Source of the DNA: Euleptes europaea
Taxonomy: Eukaryota > Chordata > Lepidosauria > Squamata > Sphaerodactylidae
Direction of reading: 5' to 3'
Length of the DNA stretch: 64,000 nt
Assembly: GCF_029931775.1 (NCBI RefSeq)
Contig: NC_079325.1
Coordinates: 58,326,286-58,390,285, forward strand
The notes under the pieces were generated by a model. The model made no database searches. It worked only from the letters and a program-made list of their open reading frames with translations, and had not been told where the DNA came from. A program made the position numbers and the translations under genes. How positions within the stretch are numbered: position 1 is the stretch's first letter; each line of letters starts with the position of its first letter. Below are positions 1 through 23,200 of this stretch, piece after piece.

Positions 1-293
1 AATCCATCCAACCCAGTCCTGCCTCCAGGGTCTCATGGGGAGGAAAGTCTGCCCCAGTGCCTGCTGACTGAGAACCTTCAGCTACAGATTCCGGCAACTG
101 AACTGGCGACCTTCTCCACCCCATGCTGGTGCTATTCCTGAGCTATGAGCGCCTTCTGCTGAGCCAGGCCGTGAGCTCAGCATTGACTACTCCAGCGGTT
201 CCTGACTTTGGTGACTTCAGTGGCCCTTACCCTTTTGTGCCTACCTAGGATGGCAGCCGGAGGGTGTTGATGGTAGCTGGACTGGAACCATGA

Positions 294-4124
<3,831 letters not shown>

Positions 4125-4541
4125 AACGGGAGAGAAACCACCGCCCCTCATCTTAAGAGTCTGGGAACTGACTCTCAAGAGGAATTTAGTGGAGGGACCC
4201 CCCCCTCCCCCGGCCAGCATTTTACATAGATGTGCCTGCGTTCCTTTGTTCAAGGCACAGATTTTTGGGGAGTTCAATTTTTTTAAAATGTACAGCTGCA
4301 CTGATAATCTAATATTAGATCATGCTTTGTAAGGAACGTTTGCTCGGGGTCACCGTTGTTCTCTTTTGTAATTCCCAAAACTGAAGTGAAGAAACTTGCT
4401 AGCTGGGGCCACTGGATGGGGGGCGCACCACAACCCCCACGATCTTGATTTTTTAAGAAAAAATTTAAACTACTGTGATCAGATAACCTGTTGCTACAGT
4501 GTGCTGGTTAATTTTTATTTGGTTTTGTTTACATTCTTGTA

Positions 4542-4547
4542 ATTAAA
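4542..4547 (+). terminator. SURF4 poly(A) signal ATTAAA
   Basis: ATTAAA lies 418 bases after the SURF4 stop codon and is followed by a plausible 3' end. 4125-4541 is the 3' UTR; I see no repeat in it. Confidence 0.6.
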
Positions 4548-4682
4548 GTCACCTCCCAGGTTGAGAGCTGAAAGCAGAAGGGACGGATGGAGGGCAGCTG
4601 GTGCCAAAGGAAAGCGGTTTGAGGAACCGCAGCTGGGGCAGGGTTCACCTCAACAGCTGTCTTTTCTGTGTTATCCGATGCT

Positions 4683-5030
4683 TAGGCTGGGTGTGTGCTG
4701 AAATCTCTTCCCTTGAAATCCCTGGGGCTCAAAGTTACTTGAGCTGCACTGTCTTCCTTTTGGCTCCAAAAGAACTGTCACACAGGCTTGCGTTTGGCCT
4801 GCCAATGAGCATCCTATATTAGAGGGCATCTGAAATAGTTAGATCCATCACATTGAAGTTGGGAAGAGCTTATGGCAGTAAAGGCAGAGGAACAAATGGA
4901 TTTACTCCAGTAATTTCCAGTTCTTGTAGACAAGAAGAATGTCCATTTTTTTACAATATAACTTGCTTTTCTTAAATCCCTAACACTCTGGGATTTTGAA
5001 AGCGGTCGCTGTGGAGCTGAGGGTTTTTTT
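4683..5030. repeat. Unclassified repeat, copy 1 (pairs with 11608-12150)
   Basis: This stretch is alignable by eye with 11608-12150: both contain a GGGCTGGGTG-like start, GCTGAAATCTCTTCC, TTGAAATC, CCAATGAGCATCC, ATCTGAAATAG, GATCCATCACATT and GAATGTCC/GAACATC blocks in the same order. In copy 2 a SINE interrupts the block. No coding capacity is seen; it may be a dispersed repeat I cannot name or a local duplication. Confidence 0.7.
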
Positions 5031-5732
5031 TTTTTTTTTGGCGGGGGGAGAACAGACACTACCACCACTGATGCCCCCTATGTGCATGAATGGCCTTGCT
5101 TGCATCTAGTCCAGGGTGGCTTTGGGCAGACTGCACTCAGTCTCACAAGCTGAACAGGATGGTTGTCATTCTGAGGGAGGGATGTGCACTGCTGTGCCCA
5201 GCCAGGTCCAAGTTGACATGGTCTAGGGGGTACCAGCCAAGTGGGTCCCAAAGGGAAATCCAAAACAATCATAACACAGTGTTCAGAATGCCTTTTATTA
5301 GGACCAACCAAATGACACTGAGCTTTTGCGTTCCCTAGAGTTTTTCACCAGACTGGAGAAAATAAAAATGTTTCAAAAGAGAAAGGGGAGTTCAAGATGT
5401 GACAGAGTCCTGGAGTGTGCTGCTGCAAGGAACACGCAGATCTTTGGGGCAGGAACATTTACCACTGCCTCTCCTTCCAAGAGGAAGCTGGTACACGTGT
5501 GGCTGCTGCACCAAGACAGAAGGGGGGCTGGCAGGTGGGCTGCTGTGGTACCAGCTTGATTCGTAACACAATTACCCCATACCAAGTAATGGGGTCTTTT
5601 TGGGGAGGGGAAGGCTTGAACAGCCCCTGGGCAAGTTGAACTTGGAACCATTTTACTGCAGCTGCTGCAAGCCAGCAGAAGCACTGAGAAGAATCAAGTA
5701 GACAATCTGTGGTTGTTAGTCTTCAGCAACTT

Positions 5733-5921
5733 TGGTTGCCAACTGTGGCTTGGGAAATTCCTGGTGATTTGGAGGTGAAGCCCAGGGAAGGGAGGGATCT
5801 CAGCAGGGATGCAATGCCATAGAGTCCACCCTCCAATATTGCCATTTTCTCCAGGGGAAGTGATCTCTGTATGCTGGAGGTCAGTTGTGATTCCTGGAGG
5901 TCAGCAACCCTATCAGCAACA
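5733..5921. mobile_element. MITE with GGTTGCCA termini
   Basis: Has the layout of a common squamate MITE: GGTTGCCAACTGTGGCTTGG at one end, ATGCCATAGAGTCCACCCTC in the middle, TTTTCTCCAGGGGAAGTGAT, and a TCAGCAACCCTA end that is the inverse of the start. Other copies: 14550-14640, 14686-14830, 19561-19763 and 38433-38850. 5040-5730 and 5922-6563 beside it show nothing I can name. Confidence 0.6.
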
Positions 5922-6563
5922 AAGAGGGATTTCTGTACCATGGTCTTGACCTAGAGATACCAAAAGCAACAGTTTCCCCATAGGATCTGTTTCCTACACT
6001 GACCTGATTCCTGCATAACATGCTACTGGAAGGGAATCAAACAACTGGTTTTTATCAAAGGGTGTGTGTTTCAGTTGAATTGAGCAAGGGCTGAAAGGCC
6101 AGTGTGAGGGGCAGCAGCAAAAGGCTCGTGGGGGAGGGGAGGGCTGCTGCTAGTGCCCAGATCCATCGTTTTTGGTGCCACTCACAGGTGTATTCATGAA
6201 GCTGTGACTCAAACACCATCAGTCTGCACCCCCGCCCCCCCTCCAAGTCCAATGTAACCCTCTTAGCAGAGTTCCGTCATTTGGCAAAGTCAGGCTGTGA
6301 ATAGTTATCTTGCCTACTCCCCCGACTGCAAAGAAAAATTGCCTTCAGCAAGTGACCAAGTTAAGGAGGGTTGTTTTTTTTTAAAAGCCAACAACAACGG
6401 CATCAGCAAGAATTGCACATATATGGGGTGGGCTTCTTTGTAAGGCGTGTATAAATTGCACATGGAGAGAATATAAACTGCTTTTTATGTTTCTGAATAA
6501 AATCACAAATGCAACATTGACCAGGCCTGCCACATGCAGCTGTCTCAAGATGGTCCCACAACA

Positions 6564-13705
<7,142 letters not shown>

Positions 13706-14265
13706 GGTCGGCGCGCTTCTGGGCCCGCGCCGGGCAGGGGCGGGGCTACGAGCGTCACGCAGGACCGAGGAGCCAATCCGAGCGCCTCGGCCGGCCTCGC
13801 AACCGGCAAAGGAAACAGCCCGCTCCGCGCACAGCCCTCCACTTCCGGTGGCCGGTTCAGAGTCGCCGTTTGCAGGGCGCGAGCCGCTCTACCCCTCGGG
13901 TCTCCATGGTTGCCCCGCCCCTTCACGTCCCCCTTGGGAACAGGAAAAGTGCCCGGCCGCACTTCCCACTTCCACCTGCGCGCGCGCCCAGGTGCCGGAA
14001 ACTGGCAAGACGAACAAAGGGAAAGGGGCGGGGTCGTCACCACACTTCCGGTAACGAGAGCTCGCTCGCCAAGGAAGCCGAGGAAGGGTTTCACTTCCGG
14101 GTTCCCGATCCAAGGTTTGTGGTGGTGGCGCGGCACCCCACTCCGAGTCCGGCTCCGGCCTACTCTTCTCCTACCTTTCCCATCTAATAAAGCGTCCTGA
14201 GGTCAGATCCGGTAGCTGGCGGAAGCGGAACACATGTGACTCGGAAGGGCAAAGCGGAGAGGAAA

Positions 14266-17200
14266 ATGGCCGGCTGGTTGCGGTTGCTAGGCGACTGGGG
14301 TCTGAGGGGCGTCTGGAGCAAAGGGCAGGTAGGAGGCCGAAGCGGCGGCTCGACCGACTCTCCTCGCAGGGCGCCCTTCGGAGCGGGAAGGGGCTGGGGG
14401 GGGGGCAGCGCTCGACGGCCTTGGTGCCTGCCCGAGGGGCGGGGCGGGGAAGAGCTCTCGCCTACGTCGGGTTGTCAGACGGCTGGGCAGGGGAGGGGCC
14501 TCGGCGGGATAGAAGGCCACAGAGCCCCCCTGCCAAATAACTCATTGTTTGTCCAAAAGCCATTTTTCTCTGAGGTGGAGATCAGCCGTAATTCCGGGAG
14601 ATCTCCAGGCCCCACCTGAAGGCTGGCAAACCCTACCTGTTGAGGAGCGCTTTGAACTTATTAAGGTTTAGGGTGATGCTGGCACTGTCCAGGTGGGGCC
14701 TGGAGATCTCCCAGAATTACAGCTGATCTCCATTGGGCGGACTGTGGTGTCACATCCCTACCAAATTCCATCCCCTCCCTAAACTCCCACCACCCCCAAG
14801 GGCATTCTAAGCCAGAGTTAGCAGCCTGAGGGGGGGGTCTGCTCTGTCTTCCAGGATGCATCTTCCAGGATGCACGAGGGGAAAGCCCTCAGTAACAGAC
14901 CCTTTGGAGATAGACTGCTCTGGATCAAGGAGATGCTATTTAGCAGTTATGACTAATAGCTATTTATGGGTTTTTTAATGTCTATGAATGTCGTCTTTGC
15001 CTTTTAAAAGTCATCTAAGCTAATAACCGTGGCTGCTTCATGTGGCAATCAAGTCCACACTTTGCAAAGTGTGAAAATGTACTTCCTGAATCTACTGTCT
15101 GCCAGCTTCATAAATTCCCTTCAGCTCCAGTATTTTGGGAGATGGAGAAAAGTTCTGTCCATTGTCTCTGCTGTGCTTCATTTATGCCCCTTCCCATGAT
15201 TGTCTTTTTCCTGAACTGAAAAACCCCAGTGTCTTGAATGACTATGAGGTAGGCTGCTGAAGTTCACATTTTACAAAAAAAAGCTGAGTGAGTCTGCTCA
15301 CTTTTTCCCTAGCTGTGCTCTTGTGCCCTTAACAGGGATTACATTCTCCACCTTCCCCCATCTTTGCATCAGGGGTGTTTCATTTGCTTAGTTTATGCCC
15401 GTGAAGCAGCTGCTAAAGACACAGGGGTAGGATTAGCAGCTGGTGGCAGTGGGCCAAGTCCTGCAGGGTAGCAGTTGAGAGCAGGCTTTGGTCTGCCATC
15501 AGGGCTTGCCTTCTCTGTGGCTTTTGAAAAACGAGTTGCGGATCTGGGCTTGTCCCTCCCCCCACACAATGCCTGCATATTGTCATTTTGGAACTGAAAA
15601 TGGAAGTTTGCCTTATCCTGTGATTTTCATTGGGATGATATAGCTCAATGTCGTCAGATCTGGGAAGCTAAGCGGGGTCGGTAATTGGAAGGGAGACCAC
15701 CAAGCAAGATTCTGCAGAGGAAGGCAATGGCAAACCACCTCTACTTTTCACTTGCCTAGAAAGCTCCTTGCTGGGGTCGCCATGATCTGGCTGCGACTTG
15801 AGGGCACTTTACACACGCACACACACACATGATTAGAATCATAAAGTTGGAAGGGACCACCAAGGTCATCTAGTCCAAACCCCTGCCCAATGCAGGAAAT
15901 TAACAACTACCTCCCCCCACATCCCCAGTGACCCCAACCCTCCCCCTGCCATGCAGGATCCCACAATCAAAGCACTCCCGACAGATGGCCATCTAGCCTC
16001 TGCTTAAAGACCTCCAAAGACGGGGACTCCACCACCCTCCGAGGCAGCACATTCCACCGTCGAACAGTCCTCACCGTCAGAAAGTTCTTCCTAATGTTTA
16101 GGTGGAATTGCTTTTTTTTTTAGTTTAAATCCATTACTCCGTGTCCTAGTCTCTGGAGCAACAGAGAACAAGCTAGTTCCCTCATCAACATGACATCCCT
16201 TCAAATATTTAAACATGGCTATCATGTCTCCCCTCAACCTTCTCTTCTCCAAACTAAACAAACCCAACTCCCTAAGTCTCTCCTCAAAGGGCATGGATTC
16301 CAGACCTTTGACCATTCTCGTCGCACTCCCCTGGACACACTTCGTTACTATGCAGTGTGAGTAAATTCTGGGCATCTCATTGTGTCTCATTTGTCTCCAG
16401 GGTGCTCAGGGCATTGTGTCTCCAGGGAGCTCAGGGCATGGTACACAATGGTTTATTTCCCTCTCTGTGTTTTATCCTCATAACAACCCTGTGAGCTAGT
16501 TCAGGCTGAGAGAAAGTGACTGGCCTACAGTCATATAGTGAGTGTTGTAGCAGTGAAGATTTGAGCCCAGATGTTCCAGATCCTAATGTGATGACAATGG
16601 CATTTGGATTTCAGTATCTCCCAGTATAGCTTTTGCGCTGGGAAGTTGACTCTCCCATTTCCTAAAATGATGTCTGAATTCAGGCTCTTACGTTTGTGAA
16701 ATGAAGTGTGGAAATACAGGGAGTCTCTTTATTTTGCTTATAGCTACCAAACCATTTGAACAGAAGGACATTCTTTGGCTGCCCCCACTCTAAAGCTGTC
16801 CCCAACCTGATACGGCTACGAAAAGGTGAGCTGCAGGGAGGCTTTCGAGAGGGCCATGATGATATCTCATGTGCTGGATCCTGCTTGGAACCTCTCCTAG
16901 CAGAGGAAGAGGGCAATGTGGAACCTGGCATAGAGAGACAGGTGTGGGTGGAAAAAGGAAACCCGCTTCTGGTTTAGCTGATGGCTGTTCTAACTGTCCA
17001 TTCCTCTTATATCAGACATTTAAGTACCACCAGTCCCCTAAAAAGAGCCCAAGGGGGTGCTACAATGATTCCAGCCCAGCAGGTCCCTGACTACAGTTAT
17101 CTGGTCCCTGGCCCAGGCTCTCCCCTTCTGATTAGTTTCTCTGCTCTCTTGGGACTGTGGGAAGGGGGAGAAGCAGTTGGAACTCCTGGCCTGTTATTTA

Positions 17201-20200
17201 GGGCAGGGTCAGCTTTAATTACAGGGGCTCATTTGCCTTGAGCTGCCTCCACAAACTGGGGAGGGGCTACAGCTCAGTAGAAGAGCCTCTGCTTTGCATG
17301 TAGAAGTTCCCAGGTTCAATTCTTGGTATCTCCAGTTAAAGGATCTGGCATTAGGTGACGTGACCAACCTGTATTTGAGACCCTGGAGAGCCACTGCCAG
17401 TTTGCTTAACCAATACTGACCTTGATGACCAAGGGCTTGTTTCAGTACAAGGAAGCTTCATGTGTTTGCTCATCAAAGGAAGATGTTCCTATTCTGTGAT
17501 TCACAATTGTGTTTATTATTGTTGAATAGTCACTGAGTACCCATGGTGTGTGGCATCCTGTGCCAGACTTCTTTGGGGTTTTCTGCAGATGGCATAAATA
17601 CTTTCTCTCTTGCTTTGTTCTCCCAGAGATTCCCCAGAGGCCTCGCACATCTGAAATTTTCACTGCTGCTGCCGCCAAATCAGGAGAGGATGCAGCACTC
17701 AAATTGGGGCTTCTTGCTATTCCTGTGGCTACATTTTGCCTTGGCACGTGGCAGGTGAATCCGAGGTTTGGTTTTTGGGGGTGCTGGGTGCGGAGCTGGT
17801 GCAGCTAAGTGTGTAAGCCAGGAGGATCCTGGTTTCCTCAGTCAACAACTCACCATGTGGCCTAAAGCAAGCCTCCGCTGGAATCTGGGAGTGATGGAGA
17901 CACCCACACACCTGAGACAGTTTTGTTAGACTTGCCATGTTAATCTGCATGAATCACTTTGTACTCTCATAACAGGCATTTAGTTGATACTTTTTTGTTG
18001 CTACCAAAGCCTTGTCAGTTCAATCCTGTATACTCAACTGAAAAGCTGATTTATTTCACCATTTACTTTCCCACACTGTTGCTATGCTTTGGCAAACAGA
18101 GATGGTTTGTTCAATTGAATGACTTGGGGAGGTTGTGGCACATGAGGGGGTGCTGAATGCCTGCTGTGCCCATTCCTCAGTGACTTTGCACTTTGGGCTT
18201 TGGGATTTATTCCTTCATCTGCAGGTTCATCACTTACTCTTAAGGGTTTCCTGTCCCTTCTTGCCAAGCTACTTGGTGAATCATAGATGTGAGCTAGATT
18301 AGAGTCCAGTAGTAACTTAGAGACCAGCAAGATGTTTGGGGTATAAGCCATTTGACAGTCAAAGCTCCCTTTGTCAGATACCTAGATGTGAGCTTTGCTA
18401 AGTTCTGAGAGGGGAAGGTAATTTCATTTTGCTTCCAATGTGAGCCAGTATGGTTTACCATGCATGTTGGATCTGGTCCAGAAAGACATGAGTTCAGATG
18501 GCTATGATAATCTTCACATACCACATTGTCCCATAAGGCCTCTTAAGTGCTTGTGCATTTATCAGGTTCAGCGGCGGAAATGGAAACTGAAACTGATTGC
18601 TGACTTGGAAGCACGAGTTACAGCAGAGCCAGTCCCGTTGCCGCTTGAGTAAGTATGCGAGCTGGCTCATAGTCCCTTAAAAATAGGGGTTTGAGTTCTG
18701 CAAGTAATTTCTTTTTTTGGCCCTGCTTCTGAATTGAAATAGGAGAAGTTTTTCTTTCAGCTGAAAGACAATATTGAGAGAGGCTTCAGCCATGCATATT
18801 CTGCACCTCAGGCTGCTGCCAAAGGCACAGGAGCACAGCCAGGAAAGAGGCAGAAGGTCCTCCTTTTGCACATTCACCCTCCTCTTCCTCTGCTGTGTCC
18901 CTGGTTTGCTTTTGATTGGAAGCCCTATGGGAGAAGGGCCTGGGATGTTCTCTAATGCAACTTGTACATTAATGGCATTGTACAAATATGAATAGATATA
19001 AATCTGCTGCTGGAACAGATATTAATGTATTTGAACAAGTGGGGGACCTCCGAGGGGAATCCCCACTCCCTCTCTTCTTGCTTTTCCTCTTTGCTTCTCC
19101 GTGGCGTGCAGCCTTCCCTTCTTTTCCACTCTCCTGTGTTTCTCCCCCGACAGCCTTTGCCCCGTTACAAGAATTCCTTTTGTACCTTTTCTTCTCTCTC
19201 TCCTTTAAACTTATCTTGCCACCCCTGTTTATCATTGGTGTAAATGTGACCAAAGCCTGGTTGGATCCCGGATCAATTCCACTGGTAGTGGAGGTGCTTT
19301 CCGCCACATACGAAGGGTCCTTACAACAGAGGATAGAAGAGCCTCTTGATTCAGCAAAAGGTTCCTTGTGTTAAAGCTCTGACTAGTGAGTGGCATGGAT
19401 CTGCGGGATCCTAACCGCCTTGGCTTGTCATCTGCACTTTCTCTCAGTGACATTAGAACAGGGGTGGGGAACCTTTTTTCTGCCAAGGGCTATTTGCATA
19501 TTTATAACATCGTTCGGGGGCCATACCGGGCATAGATCTCCTGGTGGTGGGGGAGAAGCTAGGGTTGCCAGGTCCTCTTCACCACTGGTGGGAGGTTTTG
19601 GGGGTGGAGCCTGAGGAGGACGGGGTTTGGGGAGGAAGACTGCATAGCCATAGAGCCCAATGGCCAAAGTGGCCATTTTTTCCAGGGGAACTGATCTTTA
19701 TTGGCTGGAGATTAGTTGTAATAGCAGGAGATCTCCAGCCACCACCTGGAGGTTGGCAACCCTAGGGGAGGCTATGCAGAGAAGGCTTTGAGGGTGCCTC
19801 TGCTCCCCCAGGTCTTCCCCCTCTTCCCAGGTGGGAGGGCAGCCAGTGGTGGGCCCAGGCAACCAAGGTGCCAGAGGGGCGCAGCTTGCAGCCTGCGGTC
19901 GATCTGCAGGGAAGGGAAGGAAGAAGGAAGGAAGCAAGGAAAGAAAGAAGGAAGGGAAGAAGAAAAGGAAGGAAAGGACAGAAAGAAGGAAGGAAGCAGG
20001 GAAAGAAGAAAGAAAAAGGAAGGAGAGAAAAAAGAAAAATAGAAAGAGAGAGGGGGGAGAAAGATAAAGACAGAAAAAGAGGAGAGAAAGAACAGGAGAG
20101 TGACAGAAAAAGGAAGAAGAGAGAAAAGCTTTCACACACATACAGCCGGTCGGGTTTCAGCCTTCCCCCCTCCACCTGATCGGCTCCCACGTGCATGCTC

Positions 20201-23200
20201 CGCTGCTGGGAGCGGCTGGCTTTTTCCTCTTCTTCCCCCCTCCCTCAGCGGCGAGAGAGGTTTAAACTGTTGTGCCGTGGCATGCAGGAATGCCTTCCCG
20301 GCTTGGGGGAAGCGCCTTTCTCCCTCCCCCCTCCTCTCGCTGATTAACAGCTGACAGTCGGCGAGAGGGTTTAAAGGGGCGGCAGCATTCCTGCACGCTG
20401 TGGCTTCAGGGAGGGCCGTGCTGCACTGTGTTTCTGTGGCAGGGCCCTGGAGCTCCCGAGGGCCACCGAACATGGCCTCGGTGGCTGTAAACGGCCCGTG
20501 GGCCTGATGTTCCCCATCCCTGCATTAGAAGAAGCTAGCAGTTTTTGTTTGGTATGAGGAATTATCACATCCACTGTCTGTGAAGTATTTGCATTAGCCA
20601 ACAAGCTGTGATGCTATCGTACCTCCCTTTTGGGCTTTTGTGCATGGCTACAACTGAGCCTTCCTGTCTTACCATTTTCTGTTTTTCTGTAGTGTCCTGG
20701 AGTTGAAGGAGTTGGAGTACAGGCCAGTTAAAGTCCGGGGTTATTTTGATCATACAAAGGAGTTGTACATACTTCCACGATCCTTGGTGGATGCCAAGAA
20801 AGAGACCAGGGCTGCTGGCCAGTTGATGTCAAATCCAGAGAGTGGTGTGAACGTGATTACCCCCTTTTACTGCACGGATCTTGGGTAAGCTGGTTACCAG
20901 CTAGAAGGACTGTGGTCGTATCATAGACATTGGCTGTGCTGTACAAGCTAGAAGACTACAAACTTGTTCTGCTAATAAAAGTGAATTCTTTTGATTCTAT
21001 GAATGGTACCAAAATCTGTTTCTGAGGCCATATTGTGTGATTCACAGTGTAGTCAAGACAGTACCCCTGCATAGCCAGTAGCAGCCAGGCTGGCCCAATA
21101 TTCATTGTACATTGAAGTTTGTGCCTTTGATTTTGTTTCTGATCACAGTGCAAGAATGCTTGGGGACCTCTGTGTGGTCCCCTCTTGCCCCCGGCTCCAG
21201 GAGCTGCTGGTGCTCCATCTTCTGGGTTGAAGTTCCTGCCTGTTGAGCCAGTGAGGGATAAAATTAGGGAGGGACCATGACTCAGTGGTAAAGCATCTGC
21301 TTGGCATACAGAAGGTCCCAGGTTCAATCCTCAGCATCTCTAGTTAAAAGAACCAAGCAGCTGGTGATGTGAGTCCTCAGCGTGAGACCCTGGAGCTGCT
21401 GCCAGTCAGAGTAGACAATACTTACCTTGACAGACCAATGGTCTGAATCAGGATAAGGCAGACTCAGGGGAGGTGCCATTGTTCAGTGGTAGAGCATCTG
21501 GCATAAGAAGGTTCCAGGTTCAATCCCCAGCGTCTCGTTAAAAGGACCAAGGTGGTAGGTGATGTCACTCTGCCTGAGACCATGGAGAGCCACTGCCAGT
21601 CAGAGTAGTAGAGAGTAGTTGAGATTCAGTTAAAGGAGATAAAAATAAATCGAGGGACAGGGAGAAATTTACTTGCCAAAGAGCTTATAGAATCGTGGCA
21701 GGGAGAGATTTGTGTGTGTTTGGTGGGGGGGTTCCTTCCGGCTGAGTGGTTTCTTCCAAGCTCCACCTTGTTCCCTGTAATATCAGAGGGGATGGTTGAG
21801 GGTAGGGTTACTGCCTAAAAACACTTGGCAGGCACCATAAAAGATGTCGGCAGGAGCCATGGCACCCACAGGGACCACGTTGGGGATCCTTGGAGTAGAC
21901 AGTATTGACCTAGCTAGACAAATTGTCTGATTCAGTTTAAGGCAGCTTTAGTAATAATTAATTTTTTAAAAAATCCTCGCTTCAGGAATTTGCACTTCTC
22001 TTTTGGAGGCGCCTGACCCTTAACTGGGGCAGCTTCTGTGAGCAAAAGATGAAAGCTGTGCAGTTGCGTGTTGTGTTTGTGGCCAGCTGGGATGTTGCCA
22101 GTTACTCAGAAGTGCCCTTTCTGCTGCTCTGAGAATTTCATTGTGATTTTGGTAGTACTCACAGCATTCAGAGAACAGCACCTAAAAACAGAGCACGTGT
22201 GAATGTTTTGGAGGGCCTTGCAGAATGCCCAATAGAAGGGTTAAGCCATGTCCCATTGCCACGTCTGGGAGAGATGGGTGAAAAAAACAGGGTGAGGGAG
22301 CAGTTCATTTAATTTTTTGAGACCTATGGAACCTTCAGAACAAGGGGTTTTTTTTATTTATAGTGTTCAGTAAAATGTTAACTTGGAAAAAAAGTAGTAA
22401 GAAAAAAAACATAAGAGACGCCAGGAAAAGTATCGCCAAACCTGAGTCTGAGAGTCTCTGCAAAGCCCTGCCATCTTTTCCCATTGTCATATGATCAGAC
22501 TTTATTCGAAGGATAAAGGCAGCTTCTGAACTAATCCCTCCCAGTCCTATTTTAATAACAGGCAGGCTTAACTCATCATCCCAATCTGCCAATTTTTCCC
22601 TTCCCCTTCTTCCAAGCGGGCCATTTCTGTGGCTTCCAATATTTCACTACTGATCTTTGAGCCATTATCAGCAAATGGCTGGTCAGCCTCTTTTTCCTAC
22701 TCCTGCAGTATGTCCTAAACGACAAAGAGTTGTGTGACATCCAAAAGACCAACAAATGTATCGCACCAAAAGTGTCGGTGGGCCACAGCCCATTTCAGTA
22801 GGTGCACAAAGGGATCACCTTAGTGAACAGAGAGAAAAATATCAGCCCCATTCTTGTAGAAATATAAGTGTGCAGGTGGTACAGCACGTTGCTGGATATG
22901 CAGGCATCCAGTATCCAGGCAAGCATACATTGGTGATTTCTGTTCTTGTCTCTTTAAAATTGTCCTTTGTTTGGACAAAGGTCCACTTTGGGTGCCAGAA
23001 GTCTTATTTCTTCCTATTGCTCCTCACAGAATCACAATTCTTGTCAACAGGGGCTTTGTCCCCAGAAAGATGATGAAGCCAGAGACCAGGCTGAAAGGAC
23101 AGGTAAGGCCGATACAACCACACCGGGATGACGTCTGGGGCCCCTGATGCTGTCCCTGCAGTTCAGCCCTAAACAGAATCAGGGCCTTCCTAAGCCTGTT

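Larger units (their letters stand above)
19459..20522. mobile_element. Non-autonomous hAT element with 8-bp target duplication
   Basis: Left end CAGGGGTGGGGAACCTTTTT and right end GATGTTCCCCATCCCTG are inverted. CATTAGAA flanks both sides (19451-19458 and 20523-20530), the 8-bp duplication expected of hAT. It contains a nested MITE at 19561-19763 and a GA-rich tract at about 19900-20130. No transposase was seen. In SURF1 intron 4. Confidence 0.85.

Noticed and set aside
17262-17340. Possible tRNA-Ala gene
   Set aside because: Head of a SINE: the acceptor stem does not close and a SINE body follows.
19698-20196. Leu/Ser/Phe-rich minus-strand and Lys/Glu-rich plus-strand ORFs
   Set aside because: Translations of the GA-rich tract.
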